Positions 1-5,626 of a DNA stretch of 5,626 nt are shown here, piece after piece. Below the pieces are notes generated by a model. The model ran no database searches. It was not told where the DNA came from and saw nothing but the letters and a program-made list of their open reading frames with translations. Location: positions 1 to 5,626 of the forward strand of contig JAAZCS010000137.1 of the NCBI GenBank assembly GCA_012513125.1. The letters are read 5' to 3'. This DNA is from Treponema sp. Its GTDB lineage: Bacteria > Spirochaetota > Spirochaetia > Treponematales > Treponemataceae. Position 1 is the first letter of the stretch, and every line of letters starts with the position of its first letter. The translations under genes were made by a program, and so were the position numbers.

Positions 1-670
1 AAAACTTATTAAAAAGTGGTGAAATGAATTTTGGATAAATTATTTGCATTAAGAATGTTATTGAAATTAAAAGAGCAGCTAAAAATATCCACCAGAAAGT
101 TTTGCATTTTATTAAAAGAATTGTTGCTAAAAAACAAAGAATTGCCATAAATATCAAAGAAATAATCGATTCTTTGATAAAATCAGAAATCCATAGTTTG
201 ATAGTCATTTTACTAAAGCCATATTTTTTTTCTATTACAAATTCTTTGTAGATTGAGAATATCGATGAAAGAATTTCTGTGGGTATTGAAGTTAATAATA
301 GAAATAAATAGAAAACAAGAAAAGTAGTTCCGATATGGTCAGTAATATTAATAAAAGAAGTGAGAAAATTTAAGATAAAGGGATAGAATCCAAAAACAAC
401 CAGAGAAAGACTTAGAATTAAATTACAAAATGAAGAGGGAAGAAATAAAAAGAACTTTGAATTTTCATAGTCATTAATTTTCTTTAACTTTTCTTCCGTA
501 AAAATCTCATGTATTCCTTTGATTTCTTCCATTTGTGACGGAATTTTACCATAATTTTTTTTTCGAAACGAATAATCTCCAATTTCTAATAATAAATTAA
601 TGAAATATGTGAGAATACTTCCAACTAAAAAAATAATTATAAATGGATTTGAAATTTCTACGCTTATCAT
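1..670 (-). CDS. M48 family (Ste24/CAAX prenyl protease 1-type) membrane metallopeptidase, N-terminal part
   Basis: The reading frame is open for 223 codons from ATG at 670 and leaves the window without a stop, so the C-terminal half is missing. The visible part matches the membrane N-terminal domain of Ste24-type M48 proteases. It has about five hydrophobic segments (residues about 10-28, 70-99, 112-137, 166-187, 192-212). The family motif FVIEKKYGFSKMT is at 144-156, followed by a Trp/Asp/Lys stretch. The segment YPKFISPLFNKF is at 212-223, just before the usual catalytic domain. The zinc-binding HEXXH would lie beyond the edge, so catalytic competence cannot be judged. Family members are zinc endopeptidases of the membrane; bacterial substrates are mostly unknown. 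The start is supported by AGGA at 683-680, nine bases upstream, inside the last codons of the preceding acyltransferase. The gap to that stop is four bases, suggesting translational coupling. Base composition is very AT-rich. Family assignment is from motifs recognised by eye. Confidence 0.85.
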   Translation of the reverse strand, partial: MISVEISNPFIIIFLVGSILTYFINLLLEIGDYSFRKKNYGKIPSQMEEIKGIHEIFTEEKLKKINDYENSKFFLFLPSSFCNLILSLSLVVFGFYPFILNFLTSFINITDHIGTTFLVFYLFLLLTSIPTEILSSIFSIYKEFVIEKKYGFSKMTIKLWISDFIKESIISLIFMAILCFLATILLIKCKTFWWIFLAALLISITFLMQIIYPKFISPLFNKF

Positions 671-674
671 GATT

Positions 675-1717
675 TTATTTCCTGTTTTTGCTAATTATTT
701 TTTTGCAGAAATTAAATGCAAAATAGACAAAAGTGGAGGCAATGTAAACAAGACACATTGTAATAATAAATGATAAAACGAAGTTGTTTTTGCATAAGCG
801 TATGATAGATCCTTCAACTTTTGCTTCAAGAAAATGATGAACCATAAAAACAGGGAAAGTTAAATTACTGCTGAAAATAATTCCTTTTATGAAAATGTTA
901 TTTTTAACGTTTTCGTTTCGAGTATCAATTTTGTTAAAAATGAAATAAATTGCAATAAAAAAGAAAATGCTAGAAAGTGTAGTTTTTACGTCCATATTTA
1001 TTGGAATAGGTATGAATATCAATAAAAAGCTTGCGATAATTGAAAAAATACCAACATATTTATTGATTTTGTCTTTGTAAATTTCAAAGATTATTCCCAT
1101 GTAGAACCAGAACACACAATTAAAAACATTTTGATTTGAAGGATAGATTCCATAATCCACGAAAAATATTGATAAATAACCTATAAATAAAACGCCAGCA
1201 GTTAATAGTGCGAACTTTTCTGGTATTTTTCTTAAAAGTGGAAAAATGAGATATAGAAAAAGCAAAATTCCCAAAAACCATTCACCAATAAGATAATAGT
1301 TGTCGGAAAGAAAATAAAATAACCATCAAGCCCAAAAAGTGTAAGAAGATATTTTGCTGGATTCAAACCAAAGAAAATTGATTTTTGATTTATACATATA
1401 AAAATTCTAAGCGGAATGTAGCAAAAATAAAACAATGGAAATATTCCAAGCCAACGTTTTTTGTAAAAAGATAAAACTGGTGTGTTGCGATTGTTTCTAT
1501 AAAGTACAGCACCTGATAACACAAAGAATAGAGTTACTGAAAGAGTTCCAAGATGTATTGTATTATCTGCAAGAAAAATACTTGATAATCCAGTAAGACC
1601 ATAGCTAATGTAAATACTTGAAAAATGAATTGAGGCTACGAAAAATGCCGAAATAATTCTTATTACATCAAAGCCCAATTCCCTTCTTCTGGGTTCAGTT
1701 ATTTTTTTTTCTGCCAT
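675..1717 (-). pseudogene. Acyltransferase-3 family membrane protein, disrupted by a one-base frameshift
   Basis: Two overlapping frames together make one acyltransferase-3 (PF01757-type) protein of about 347 residues. The 5' piece reads from ATG 1717 to a stop at 1232. It carries the N-terminal motif GFDVIR (residues 15-20, with D17 and R20), H31 in the first membrane helix, FFVLSG (64-69), FYKKRW (84-89) and GLNPAKYLL (117-125). The 3' piece, in another frame and ending at TAA 675, continues with LIGEWFLG, FYMGIIFE and VFMVHHF. The intact neighbour at 1737-2801 contains the same blocks in one frame, so the join is clear: one base is missing between 1287 and 1318. AGGAAG at 1729-1724, six bases upstream, supports the ATG at 1717. 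The family moves acyl groups, often acetyl, onto sugars or other envelope molecules at the membrane. As written the 5' product would stop at 161 residues and lack the C-terminal helices. It could be a real pseudogene, a phase-variable gene or a sequencing error. Confidence 0.88.
1287..1318 (-). other. Frameshift site in the tandem acyltransferase
   Basis: Between the codons for Gly-Tyr (1324-1319) and Gly-Glu-Trp (1286-1278) the intact paralogue has eleven codons (33 bases), while this copy has 32 bases. Two placements work. Adding one T to a T-run of the coding strand (plus-strand A-runs 1311-1314 or 1316-1319) gives FIFLSDNYYLIGEW. Adding a base near 1299 gives FIFFPTTYYLIGEW. I see no canonical X-XXY-YYZ slippery heptamer in the 0 frame, so programmed shifting has no direct support. 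Confidence 0.8.
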
Positions 1718-1736
1718 AGATATCTTCCTTAATTAA

Positions 1737-2801
1737 TTATGAATTAGTCTTTTTTGAAAAAAGATTATGTAGAAGTTTCATGAAAAGCTCAAACAAGAAG
1801 TGAACAATTAATCCTAAAACTATGATAACAGCAGTTGTGATAATAAATGTTAAAAATGTATTTTGAACTTTTGCAAAAACAATTGGGATTAGCTTATCTT
1901 GAGTTACATGATGAATCAAATAGCATGTAAATGAAACTTTGCATCCTTTTTGAATAATTTTTACAAAAATATTGTTTTTAACTTCTTTTTTTCTTGTATC
2001 AACAAAGTCGAAAGCAAAATAAAGCGTAACAAGAATGAAAAAGCAATGGATAACAAGAAATCCGATATTTGAGCCAAATACAGGAAAGAAAAATAATGCA
2101 ACTGCAATAATTGCAGATACAATCTTTACTGGTGTTGTAATATACTGTTTATAAGATTCAAACATCATTCCACAGTAGAAAATAAATAGACAACTGATAA
2201 TATTTTGATTATCAATATAAGGTCCAATATCAGTTAAAAGAACAGCCATGAAACCAGATAACAAAACAAGCCATGTAGCAACAGAATCTTTTTTTATGAA
2301 ATATCTTAATAGTGGATATGCTAAATATACCATGATAATCATTCCAAGAAACCATTCTCCAATTATGACATATGTTGGAGTAATAATAGCTAGATATCCA
2401 TCAAATCCTATTAAAGATAAAAGATATTTTGCAGGATTTAGTCCCAATGTGAATGACTTTGCAGAAATACAGCGCATAATTGCAAGTGGAATATAGCAAA
2501 AGTAAAAAATCGGAAATAGATTCATCCATCTTTTTTTATAAAATTTCAGAATTGGTGTTTTTTGATTATTTATATGGATTGTTGCTCCTGAAATCATAAA
2601 GAATAAATCCAATGCTGCAATACCAAATCTTAAAACGAGTGAATATGAAAAATCGTTTATGGGTAGGTTATTTACTTTAAAATAAATTACAAAATGTCCT
2701 GCAATAATAAAAAAAGTTGCTATAAATCTAATAACATCATAACCAAAAGGATGGCGTGGTTTTTCAGCAACATTTGTTTGTGTTAAGTTTTCTTCAGACA
2801 T
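1737..2801 (-). CDS. Acyltransferase-3 family integral membrane protein
   Basis: This intact 354-residue, many-helix protein is probably an inner-membrane O-acyltransferase of the acyltransferase-3 (PF01757-type) family. Visible landmarks are YDVIR at 21-25 with H36 in the first helix (the family's Asp/Arg and His positions), LDLFFMISG at 64-72, FYKKRW at 87-92, IGEWFLG at 147-153, FYCGMMFE at 208-215 and CYLIHH at 293-298. The length is normal for a stand-alone family member without an SGNH or other extra domain. ATG 2801 is chosen because AGGAG lies at 2811-2807, five bases upstream. A longer frame from TTG 2837 would add 12 polar residues without any such site. It is the first gene of the unit and lies 19 bases before its frameshifted paralogue, to which it is clearly related along the whole length. 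The substrate cannot be told; glycan or lipid acylation is inference from the family. Confidence 0.87.
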   Translation of the reverse strand: MSEENLTQTNVAEKPRHPFGYDVIRFIATFFIIAGHFVIYFKVNNLPINDFSYSLVLRFGIAALDLFFMISGATIHINNQKTPILKFYKKRWMNLFPIFYFCYIPLAIMRCISAKSFTLGLNPAKYLLSLIGFDGYLAIITPTYVIIGEWFLGMIIMVYLAYPLLRYFIKKDSVATWLVLLSGFMAVLLTDIGPYIDNQNIISCLFIFYCGMMFESYKQYITTPVKIVSAIIAVALFFFPVFGSNIGFLVIHCFFILVTLYFAFDFVDTRKKEVKNNIFVKIIQKGCKVSFTCYLIHHVTQDKLIPIVFAKVQNTFLTFIITTAVIIVLGLIVHFLFELFMKLLHNLFSKKTNS

Positions 2802-2824
2802 AGAATCTCCTGTTCTGCTTTGAT

Positions 2825-2860
2825 ATGGTAAGAACAAAATAAAATTGATAGAGTTACCAT
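2825..2860. repeat. Seven-base inverted repeat in the acyltransferase leader
   Basis: ATGGTAA (2825-2831) and TTACCAT (2854-2860) are perfect inverted copies separated by 22 bases. They lie between the candidate promoter and the ribosome binding site of the acyltransferase at 2801. The pair could form a weak stem in the leader RNA or be an operator half-site pair. In DNA this AT-rich it may also be chance. Confidence 0.3.
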
Positions 2861-2878
2861 TTTCATGTAAGAGATTTA

Positions 2879-2906
2879 ATTTTACTCATAAAAATATAAA
2901 AATCAA
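2879..2906 (-). promoter_or_regulatory. Candidate sigma-70-type promoter for the acyltransferase/M48 unit
   Basis: On the minus strand TTGATT (2906-2901) and TAAAAT (2884-2879) are separated by 16 bases. They match the consensus at 4/6 and 5/6 positions. The predicted start near 2872 gives a leader of about 70 bases. The site lies immediately downstream of the groEL terminator, where an independent promoter is expected. AT-rich DNA produces such matches by chance, so this is only a candidate. Confidence 0.45.
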
Positions 2907-2910
2907 GGTA

Positions 2911-2953
2911 ATAAAAGAAGCCGAACTATATGATGTAGTTCGGCTTCTTTTAT
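2911..2953 (-). terminator. Rho-independent terminator of groEL
   Basis: A perfect 18-base-pair stem (2911-2928 with 2936-2953) encloses a 7-base loop. The core GAAGCCGAACTA is GC-richer than its surroundings and is flanked by A4 and T4, giving a U-run at the stem end on either strand. It begins 44 bases after the groEL stop and precedes the next minus-strand promoter. Because the A/T flanks are symmetric it could act in both directions, but no plus-strand gene reads into it within the window. Confidence 0.9.
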
Positions 2954-2997
2954 GTAATATTGTATTTATTTATACTAATCTGCTAGTAGAGACTCTA

Positions 2998-4626
2998 TTA
3001 GTACATTCCGCCCATATCAGGAGAAGGGGCTGCTACTGGAGCTTTTGGCTCTGGAATATCAGTGATAGCACATTCTGTTGTTAATAGAGTTCCTGCAACT
3101 GAAGCTGCGTTTTTAAGAGCAGAACAAGTTACTTTTGCAGGATCAATAATTCCAGCTTCAATCAAGTTAGTCCAAATGCCTTTTCTTGCATCAAAACCAA
3201 TTCCTTTCTTTTCATTTTTAGCTCTTTCTGCAACTACGCTGCCATCAAGTCCTGCATTTTCAGCAATTTGACGGATAGGTTCTTCCAAAGCTCTGCGAAC
3301 AATTTTGAATCCAAATTTTTCATCTTCAGATAAATCTTCAGGAATTGCCTCAAGTGCTTTTCCAGCTTCGATAAGAGCCATTCCACCACCAGAAACAACA
3401 CCTTCTTCAAGTGCTGCCCTTGTTGCGGCAATAGTATCTTCAACACGGAATTTCATTTCTTTCATTTCTGTTTCTGTGTTAGCACCAACATTGATAACGG
3501 CAACTCCGCCTGAAAGTTTTGCAAGGCGTTTCTGTAGTTGTTCTTTATCATATGTTGAAGTTGATTTAGAAATTTGTGTTTTGATTTCTTCTACACGTTC
3601 TTTAATAGCTTTTGCAGAAACACTTCCACAAACAATAGTAGTATTATCTTTGTCGATTTTTACAGTTTTTGCACTTCCAAGAACAGTTTCGTCACATGAT
3701 TCAAGTTTTAATCCAACTTCTTCAGAAACTACAGTTCCTCCAGTTAAGATTGCTATATCCTGAAGCATATCCTTTCTTCTGTCTCCAAAACCTGGAGCTT
3801 TAACAGCACAACATTTTATAGTTCCTCTAATTGTGTTTAGAACTAATGTTGTAAGAGCTTCACCATCAACATCTTCACAGATAATAACTAATGCACGACC
3901 AGCATTTGCTACTTTTTCTAGAATTGGCAAAAGATCTTTCATTGCAGAAATCTTTTTGTCATAGATAAGAATTGCAGCATCAGAGAAATCAGCTTCCATT
4001 CTTTCTCTGTCTGTAACGAAATATGATGAAATATATCCACGATCAAACTGCATACCTTCAACAGTATCTACAGTCATTTCCATGTTTTTTGATTCTTCAA
4101 CAGTTATAACACCATCTTTTCCAACTTTTTCAATTGCATCGGCAAGCATTTTTCCAATTTCTGAATCATTGTTTGCTGAAATTGTTGCAATGTTTGTTAT
4201 ATCGTCAGCACCTTTTACTGGTTTTGAATTCTTTTTGATTTCATCGATTGCGATTTTTACAGCTTTATCGATACCGCGTTTTACTTCAACAGGTGTCATT
4301 CCCGCTGCTACAGATTTAATACCTTCATGTACAATTGCATATGAAAGAACTGTTGCAGTAGTTGTTCCGTCTCCTGCATCATCATTAGTTTTAGAAGCTA
4401 CTTCTCTTACAAATTGAGCACCCATATTTTCAAATGGATCTGCTAATTCAATTTCCTTTGCAACGGAAACACCGTCTTTTGTAATTGTTGGAGCACCGTA
4501 TTTTTTATCCAACATAACCATGCGACCACAAGGACCGAGTGTAGTTTTTACAGCTTTAGAAATCTGTTCTACTCCGGAAAGTAATTTTTTACGTGCGTCT
4601 TCATTAAACAACAATTGTTTAGCCAT
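2998..4626 (-). CDS. groEL: Chaperonin GroEL (Hsp60)
   Basis: This complete 542-residue chaperonin forms the cytoplasmic double-ring ATPase that folds proteins together with GroES. ATP-site and catalytic landmarks are present: TLGP at 29-32, [10 protein letters not shown] at 49-58 with D51, GDGTTTAT at 85-92, and D397 in RVED. The near-signature [12 protein letters not shown] follows at 404-415. The apical block [14 protein letters not shown] (275-288) and the equatorial block [16 protein letters not shown] (444-459) are typical. The C-tail is short, PSPDMGGMY, with only one GGM unit. AAGGAG at 4641-4636, nine bases before the ATG, confirms the start. The gene is monocistronic, with its own terminator downstream and no groES nearby; separate groES and groEL genes are, as I recall, also the arrangement in Treponema pallidum. 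Oddities are Cys33 and Met36, where most GroELs have GPKGRNV, and eight cysteines overall (33, 250, 272, 273, 311, 333, 501, 519). It is less AT-rich than its neighbours, as expected for a highly expressed gene. Confidence 0.98.
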   Translation of the reverse strand: MAKQLLFNEDARKKLLSGVEQISKAVKTTLGPCGRMVMLDKKYGAPTITKDGVSVAKEIELADPFENMGAQFVREVASKTNDDAGDGTTTATVLSYAIVHEGIKSVAAGMTPVEVKRGIDKAVKIAIDEIKKNSKPVKGADDITNIATISANNDSEIGKMLADAIEKVGKDGVITVEESKNMEMTVDTVEGMQFDRGYISSYFVTDRERMEADFSDAAILIYDKKISAMKDLLPILEKVANAGRALVIICEDVDGEALTTLVLNTIRGTIKCCAVKAPGFGDRRKDMLQDIAILTGGTVVSEEVGLKLESCDETVLGSAKTVKIDKDNTTIVCGSVSAKAIKERVEEIKTQISKSTSTYDKEQLQKRLAKLSGGVAVINVGANTETEMKEMKFRVEDTIAATRAALEEGVVSGGGMALIEAGKALEAIPEDLSEDEKFGFKIVRRALEEPIRQIAENAGLDGSVVAERAKNEKKGIGFDARKGIWTNLIEAGIIDPAKVTCSALKNAASVAGTLLTTECAITDIPEPKAPVAAPSPDMGGMY

Positions 4627-4665
4627 TCTATTTAACTCCTTATTTAAACAAATTAATTACTCTTT

Positions 4666-4694
4666 AACATAATAAAAAAAGAAATAATCGGCAA
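4666..4694 (-). promoter_or_regulatory. Candidate groEL promoter
   Basis: On the minus strand TTGCCG (4694-4689) and TATGTT (4671-4666) are separated by 17 bases. Each matches the sigma-70 consensus at 4/6 positions. Transcription would start near 4659 and give a leader of about 32 bases containing the groEL ribosome binding site. A seven-base A/T tract (4696-4702) abuts the upstream side of the -35 box. No CIRCE repeat (TTAGCACTC and its inverse) is present, so HrcA control is not indicated. Confidence 0.45.
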
Positions 4695-4717
4695 TAAAAA
4701 AATGCATATTACAAATG

Positions 4718-4746
4718 TGGACAAAAACTTTCTTATAAATTAGAAT
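4718..4746 (+). promoter_or_regulatory. Candidate promoter of the exported-protein gene, very close to its ATG
   Basis: TGGACA (4718-4723) and TAGAAT (4741-4746) are 17 bases apart and match the consensus at 5/6 positions each. Only six bases separate the -10 box from the ATG at 4753, so the predicted transcription start falls on or next to the start codon. No Shine-Dalgarno sequence is visible upstream of this ATG, unlike the other genes here. Together these suggest leaderless translation. Confidence 0.5.
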
Positions 4747-4752
4747 TAAATT

Positions 4753-5229
4753 ATGAAAAAGTATTTAGGAATTTTTATAGTTCTTCTTTTTTCAGGAGTT
4801 GTTTATTCTCAGTCTGCTGAAGTTATTACAGAAATGTTAAATTCTCCTGAAGCAAATTATGGACAGGTTTGTTATCTCGCCGCCATTAAACAGGGATTGA
4901 TTTCTGAAAATGATTCTTACGACGACGCCATTCAAGTTCTTTATGAAAAAAATCAGGTTTTTGAAAATGTTGATAAGGATTGTCCTGTAGTCTATGTGAA
5001 CCTTGCTTATATATTTTCAAATGTTTTTACCATCAAGGGTAGTCTGATGTATAAGATTACAAATGGTGCTCCTCGTTATGCATTCAGGCAGATGCAGGCT
5101 GATGGTGTTATTCCAAAAGAGGCTAGACCTGCCGTAATTGTCTCTGGTTCTGAAGTTTTAAGGATGTTTACCTCTTGTATGAGTAAATATGAGAATATAA
5201 ATCTTTCTGATGTTAATATGAACGATTAA
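4753..5229 (+). CDS. Exported protein of unknown function, possibly periplasmic
   Basis: I do not recognise this family. The 158-residue product begins with a clear Sec signal peptide: Lys2-Lys3, a hydrophobic core at about 4-17, and likely cleavage after VYS at 19. There is no lipobox cysteine, so it is probably soluble in the periplasm or surface-associated, not a lipoprotein. The mature part (about 139 residues) has no further membrane segment. It contains YGQVCYLAAIKQGLIS (36-51), a Tyr/Asp-rich stretch, and PRYAFRQMQADGVIP (107-121). Both have the feel of short helical, SLH-like repeats, but that is a weak impression. Three cysteines (40, 77, 142) remain after export. The ATG at 4753 has no ribosome binding site upstream, yet it places the signal peptide exactly at the N-terminus. 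The next gene encodes a probable outer-membrane barrel 25 bases downstream, so the two are likely co-transcribed and may act together in the envelope. Confidence 0.85.
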   Translation: MKKYLGIFIVLLFSGVVYSQSAEVITEMLNSPEANYGQVCYLAAIKQGLISENDSYDDAIQVLYEKNQVFENVDKDCPVVYVNLAYIFSNVFTIKGSLMYKITNGAPRYAFRQMQADGVIPKEARPAVIVSGSEVLRMFTSCMSKYENINLSDVNMND

Positions 5230-5254
5230 CGTTTTGAAAGAATAGGATGAAAAC

Positions 5255-5626
5255 ATGAAGAAGAAAGTTATATTTGCATTTTTACTTTTAGTTACAATTC
5301 CAGTTTTTTCTTTTAACTGGGATAAAGGTTTGTTAATAAATGATGATACGAAATTCACATCTGTAGGATTTAAAACAAATACATTGACACAATCGAATGG
5401 AGCGAATTTATGGACTTCATTTGTTTTTGGAAAGAACTCGAATGTTAGTTTTGATCTTGAAGGAACATACAAATATGTATATTCATGGCAAATTGGCAGT
5501 TCAAGCAGTTTTAAACAAGTTGTTGATTTGTCTTTGTGCAAATTGTCGATGACGTTTAATATTACAAAAGATAAAGCAATTGGATTTACGCTTGGTCGTT
5601 ATTTTGTAACTGATATTTCATCTGTT
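5255..5626 (+). CDS. Probable outer-membrane beta-barrel protein, N-terminal part
   Basis: Only the first 124 residues are inside the window; the frame is open at the right edge. A signal peptide is evident (MKKK, hydrophobic core 5-17, likely cleavage after VFS at 19). The mature part has repeated stretches of alternating polar and hydrophobic residues with aromatic ends, for example NLWTSFVFG (51-59), VSFDLEGTYKYVYSWQIG (64-81), VVDLSLCKLSMTFNI (89-103) and AIGFTLGRYFVTDIS (108-122). This pattern is typical of transmembrane beta-strands. The final GRYFVTD block resembles, in my memory, strand ends of treponemal porin-like proteins, but I cannot name the family. AGGA at 5244-5247, seven bases before the ATG, supports the start. 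It follows the small exported-protein gene by 25 bases with no terminator between, so one transcript is likely. Function (pore, adhesin or structural protein) is undetermined. Confidence 0.75.
   Translation, partial: MKKKVIFAFLLLVTIPVFSFNWDKGLLINDDTKFTSVGFKTNTLTQSNGANLWTSFVFGKNSNVSFDLEGTYKYVYSWQIGSSSSFKQVVDLSLCKLSMTFNITKDKAIGFTLGRYFVTDISSV

Noticed and set aside
675..1274. A separate 199-residue membrane protein starting at TTG 1274
   Set aside because: The TTG is an internal Leu codon of the conserved GEWFLG block. The frame is the 3' half of the broken acyltransferase.
1287..1318. Programmed -1 ribosomal frameshift joining the two acyltransferase pieces
   Set aside because: There is no canonical slippery heptamer in frame and no obvious downstream stem. 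A single-base indel explains the data more simply.
2248..2496. Plus-strand 82-residue frame
   Set aside because: It lies wholly opposite conserved acyltransferase coding sequence and shows no recognisable motif.
2802..2837. Twelve-residue N-terminal extension of the intact acyltransferase from a TTG at 2837
   Set aside because: The ATG at 2801 has AGGAG five bases upstream, while the TTG has no ribosome site. The extension also has no counterpart in the paralogue.
2972..3003. Inverted repeat TACTAAT/ATTAGTA around the groEL stop codon
   Set aside because: The arms are short and AT-rich with a long loop overlapping coding sequence. The strong hairpin at 2911-2953 already explains termination.
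2845..3084. Plus-strand 79-residue frame across the terminator
   Set aside because: It reads through the hairpin and into the antisense of groEL. It has no ribosome site and no plausible protein features.
3062..4417. Several plus-strand open frames opposite groEL (for example 3062-3271, 3305-3763, 4082-4417), and a minus-strand frame at 3234-3446
   Set aside because: They are shadows of the strongly conserved groEL frame. Their products are Ser/Ile/Thr-rich, low-complexity and show no domain.
4627..4752. CIRCE/HrcA operator upstream of groEL
   Set aside because: No TTAGCACTC or GAGTGCTAA half-site is visible in the intergenic region.
5158..5541. Minus-strand 127-residue frame
   Set aside because: It is antisense to both the end of the exported protein and the barrel gene, which have signal peptides and the better start signals.

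Overview
The window looks like chromosomal DNA of a low-GC spirochaete, most likely a Treponema. The main evidence is a complete GroEL that starts MAKQLLFN and ends PSPDMGGMY, as I remember treponemal GroELs doing. It stands alone, with no groES beside it and no CIRCE element. The genus call comes from remembered sequence, not from a search.

Layout. From 1 to 4626 every gene reads on the minus strand. In transcription order these are groEL (4626-2998), a strong hairpin terminator (2911-2953), and a candidate promoter followed by a compact three-gene unit. That unit holds an intact acyltransferase-3 family membrane protein (2801-1737), a second tandem acyltransferase broken by a one-base frameshift (1717-675), and the N-terminal membrane half of a Ste24/CAAX-type M48 metalloprotease (670-1), which runs off the left edge. 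Spacings are 19 and 4 bases, so one transcript is likely. On the right, two genes read on the plus strand, away from groEL: a 158-residue exported protein that I do not recognise (4753-5229), and 25 bases later the start of a probable outer-membrane beta-barrel protein (5255-5626), which runs off the right edge.

How the parts fit. The 126-base groEL/exported-protein gap carries back-to-back candidate promoters. The plus-strand promoter sits so close to its ATG that the message may be leaderless. The exported protein and the barrel are probably an envelope pair. The acyltransferase/protease unit suggests modification of a surface or membrane component, but its substrate cannot be read from the sequence.

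Most worth a second look are the frameshifted paralogue beside its intact copy, the partial M48 gene, the possible leaderless start, and unusual residues in a normally near-invariant GroEL ATP-site loop. I found no RNA gene, CRISPR array, insertion sequence, phage gene or attachment site. No gene-free stretch is longer than about 200 bases.
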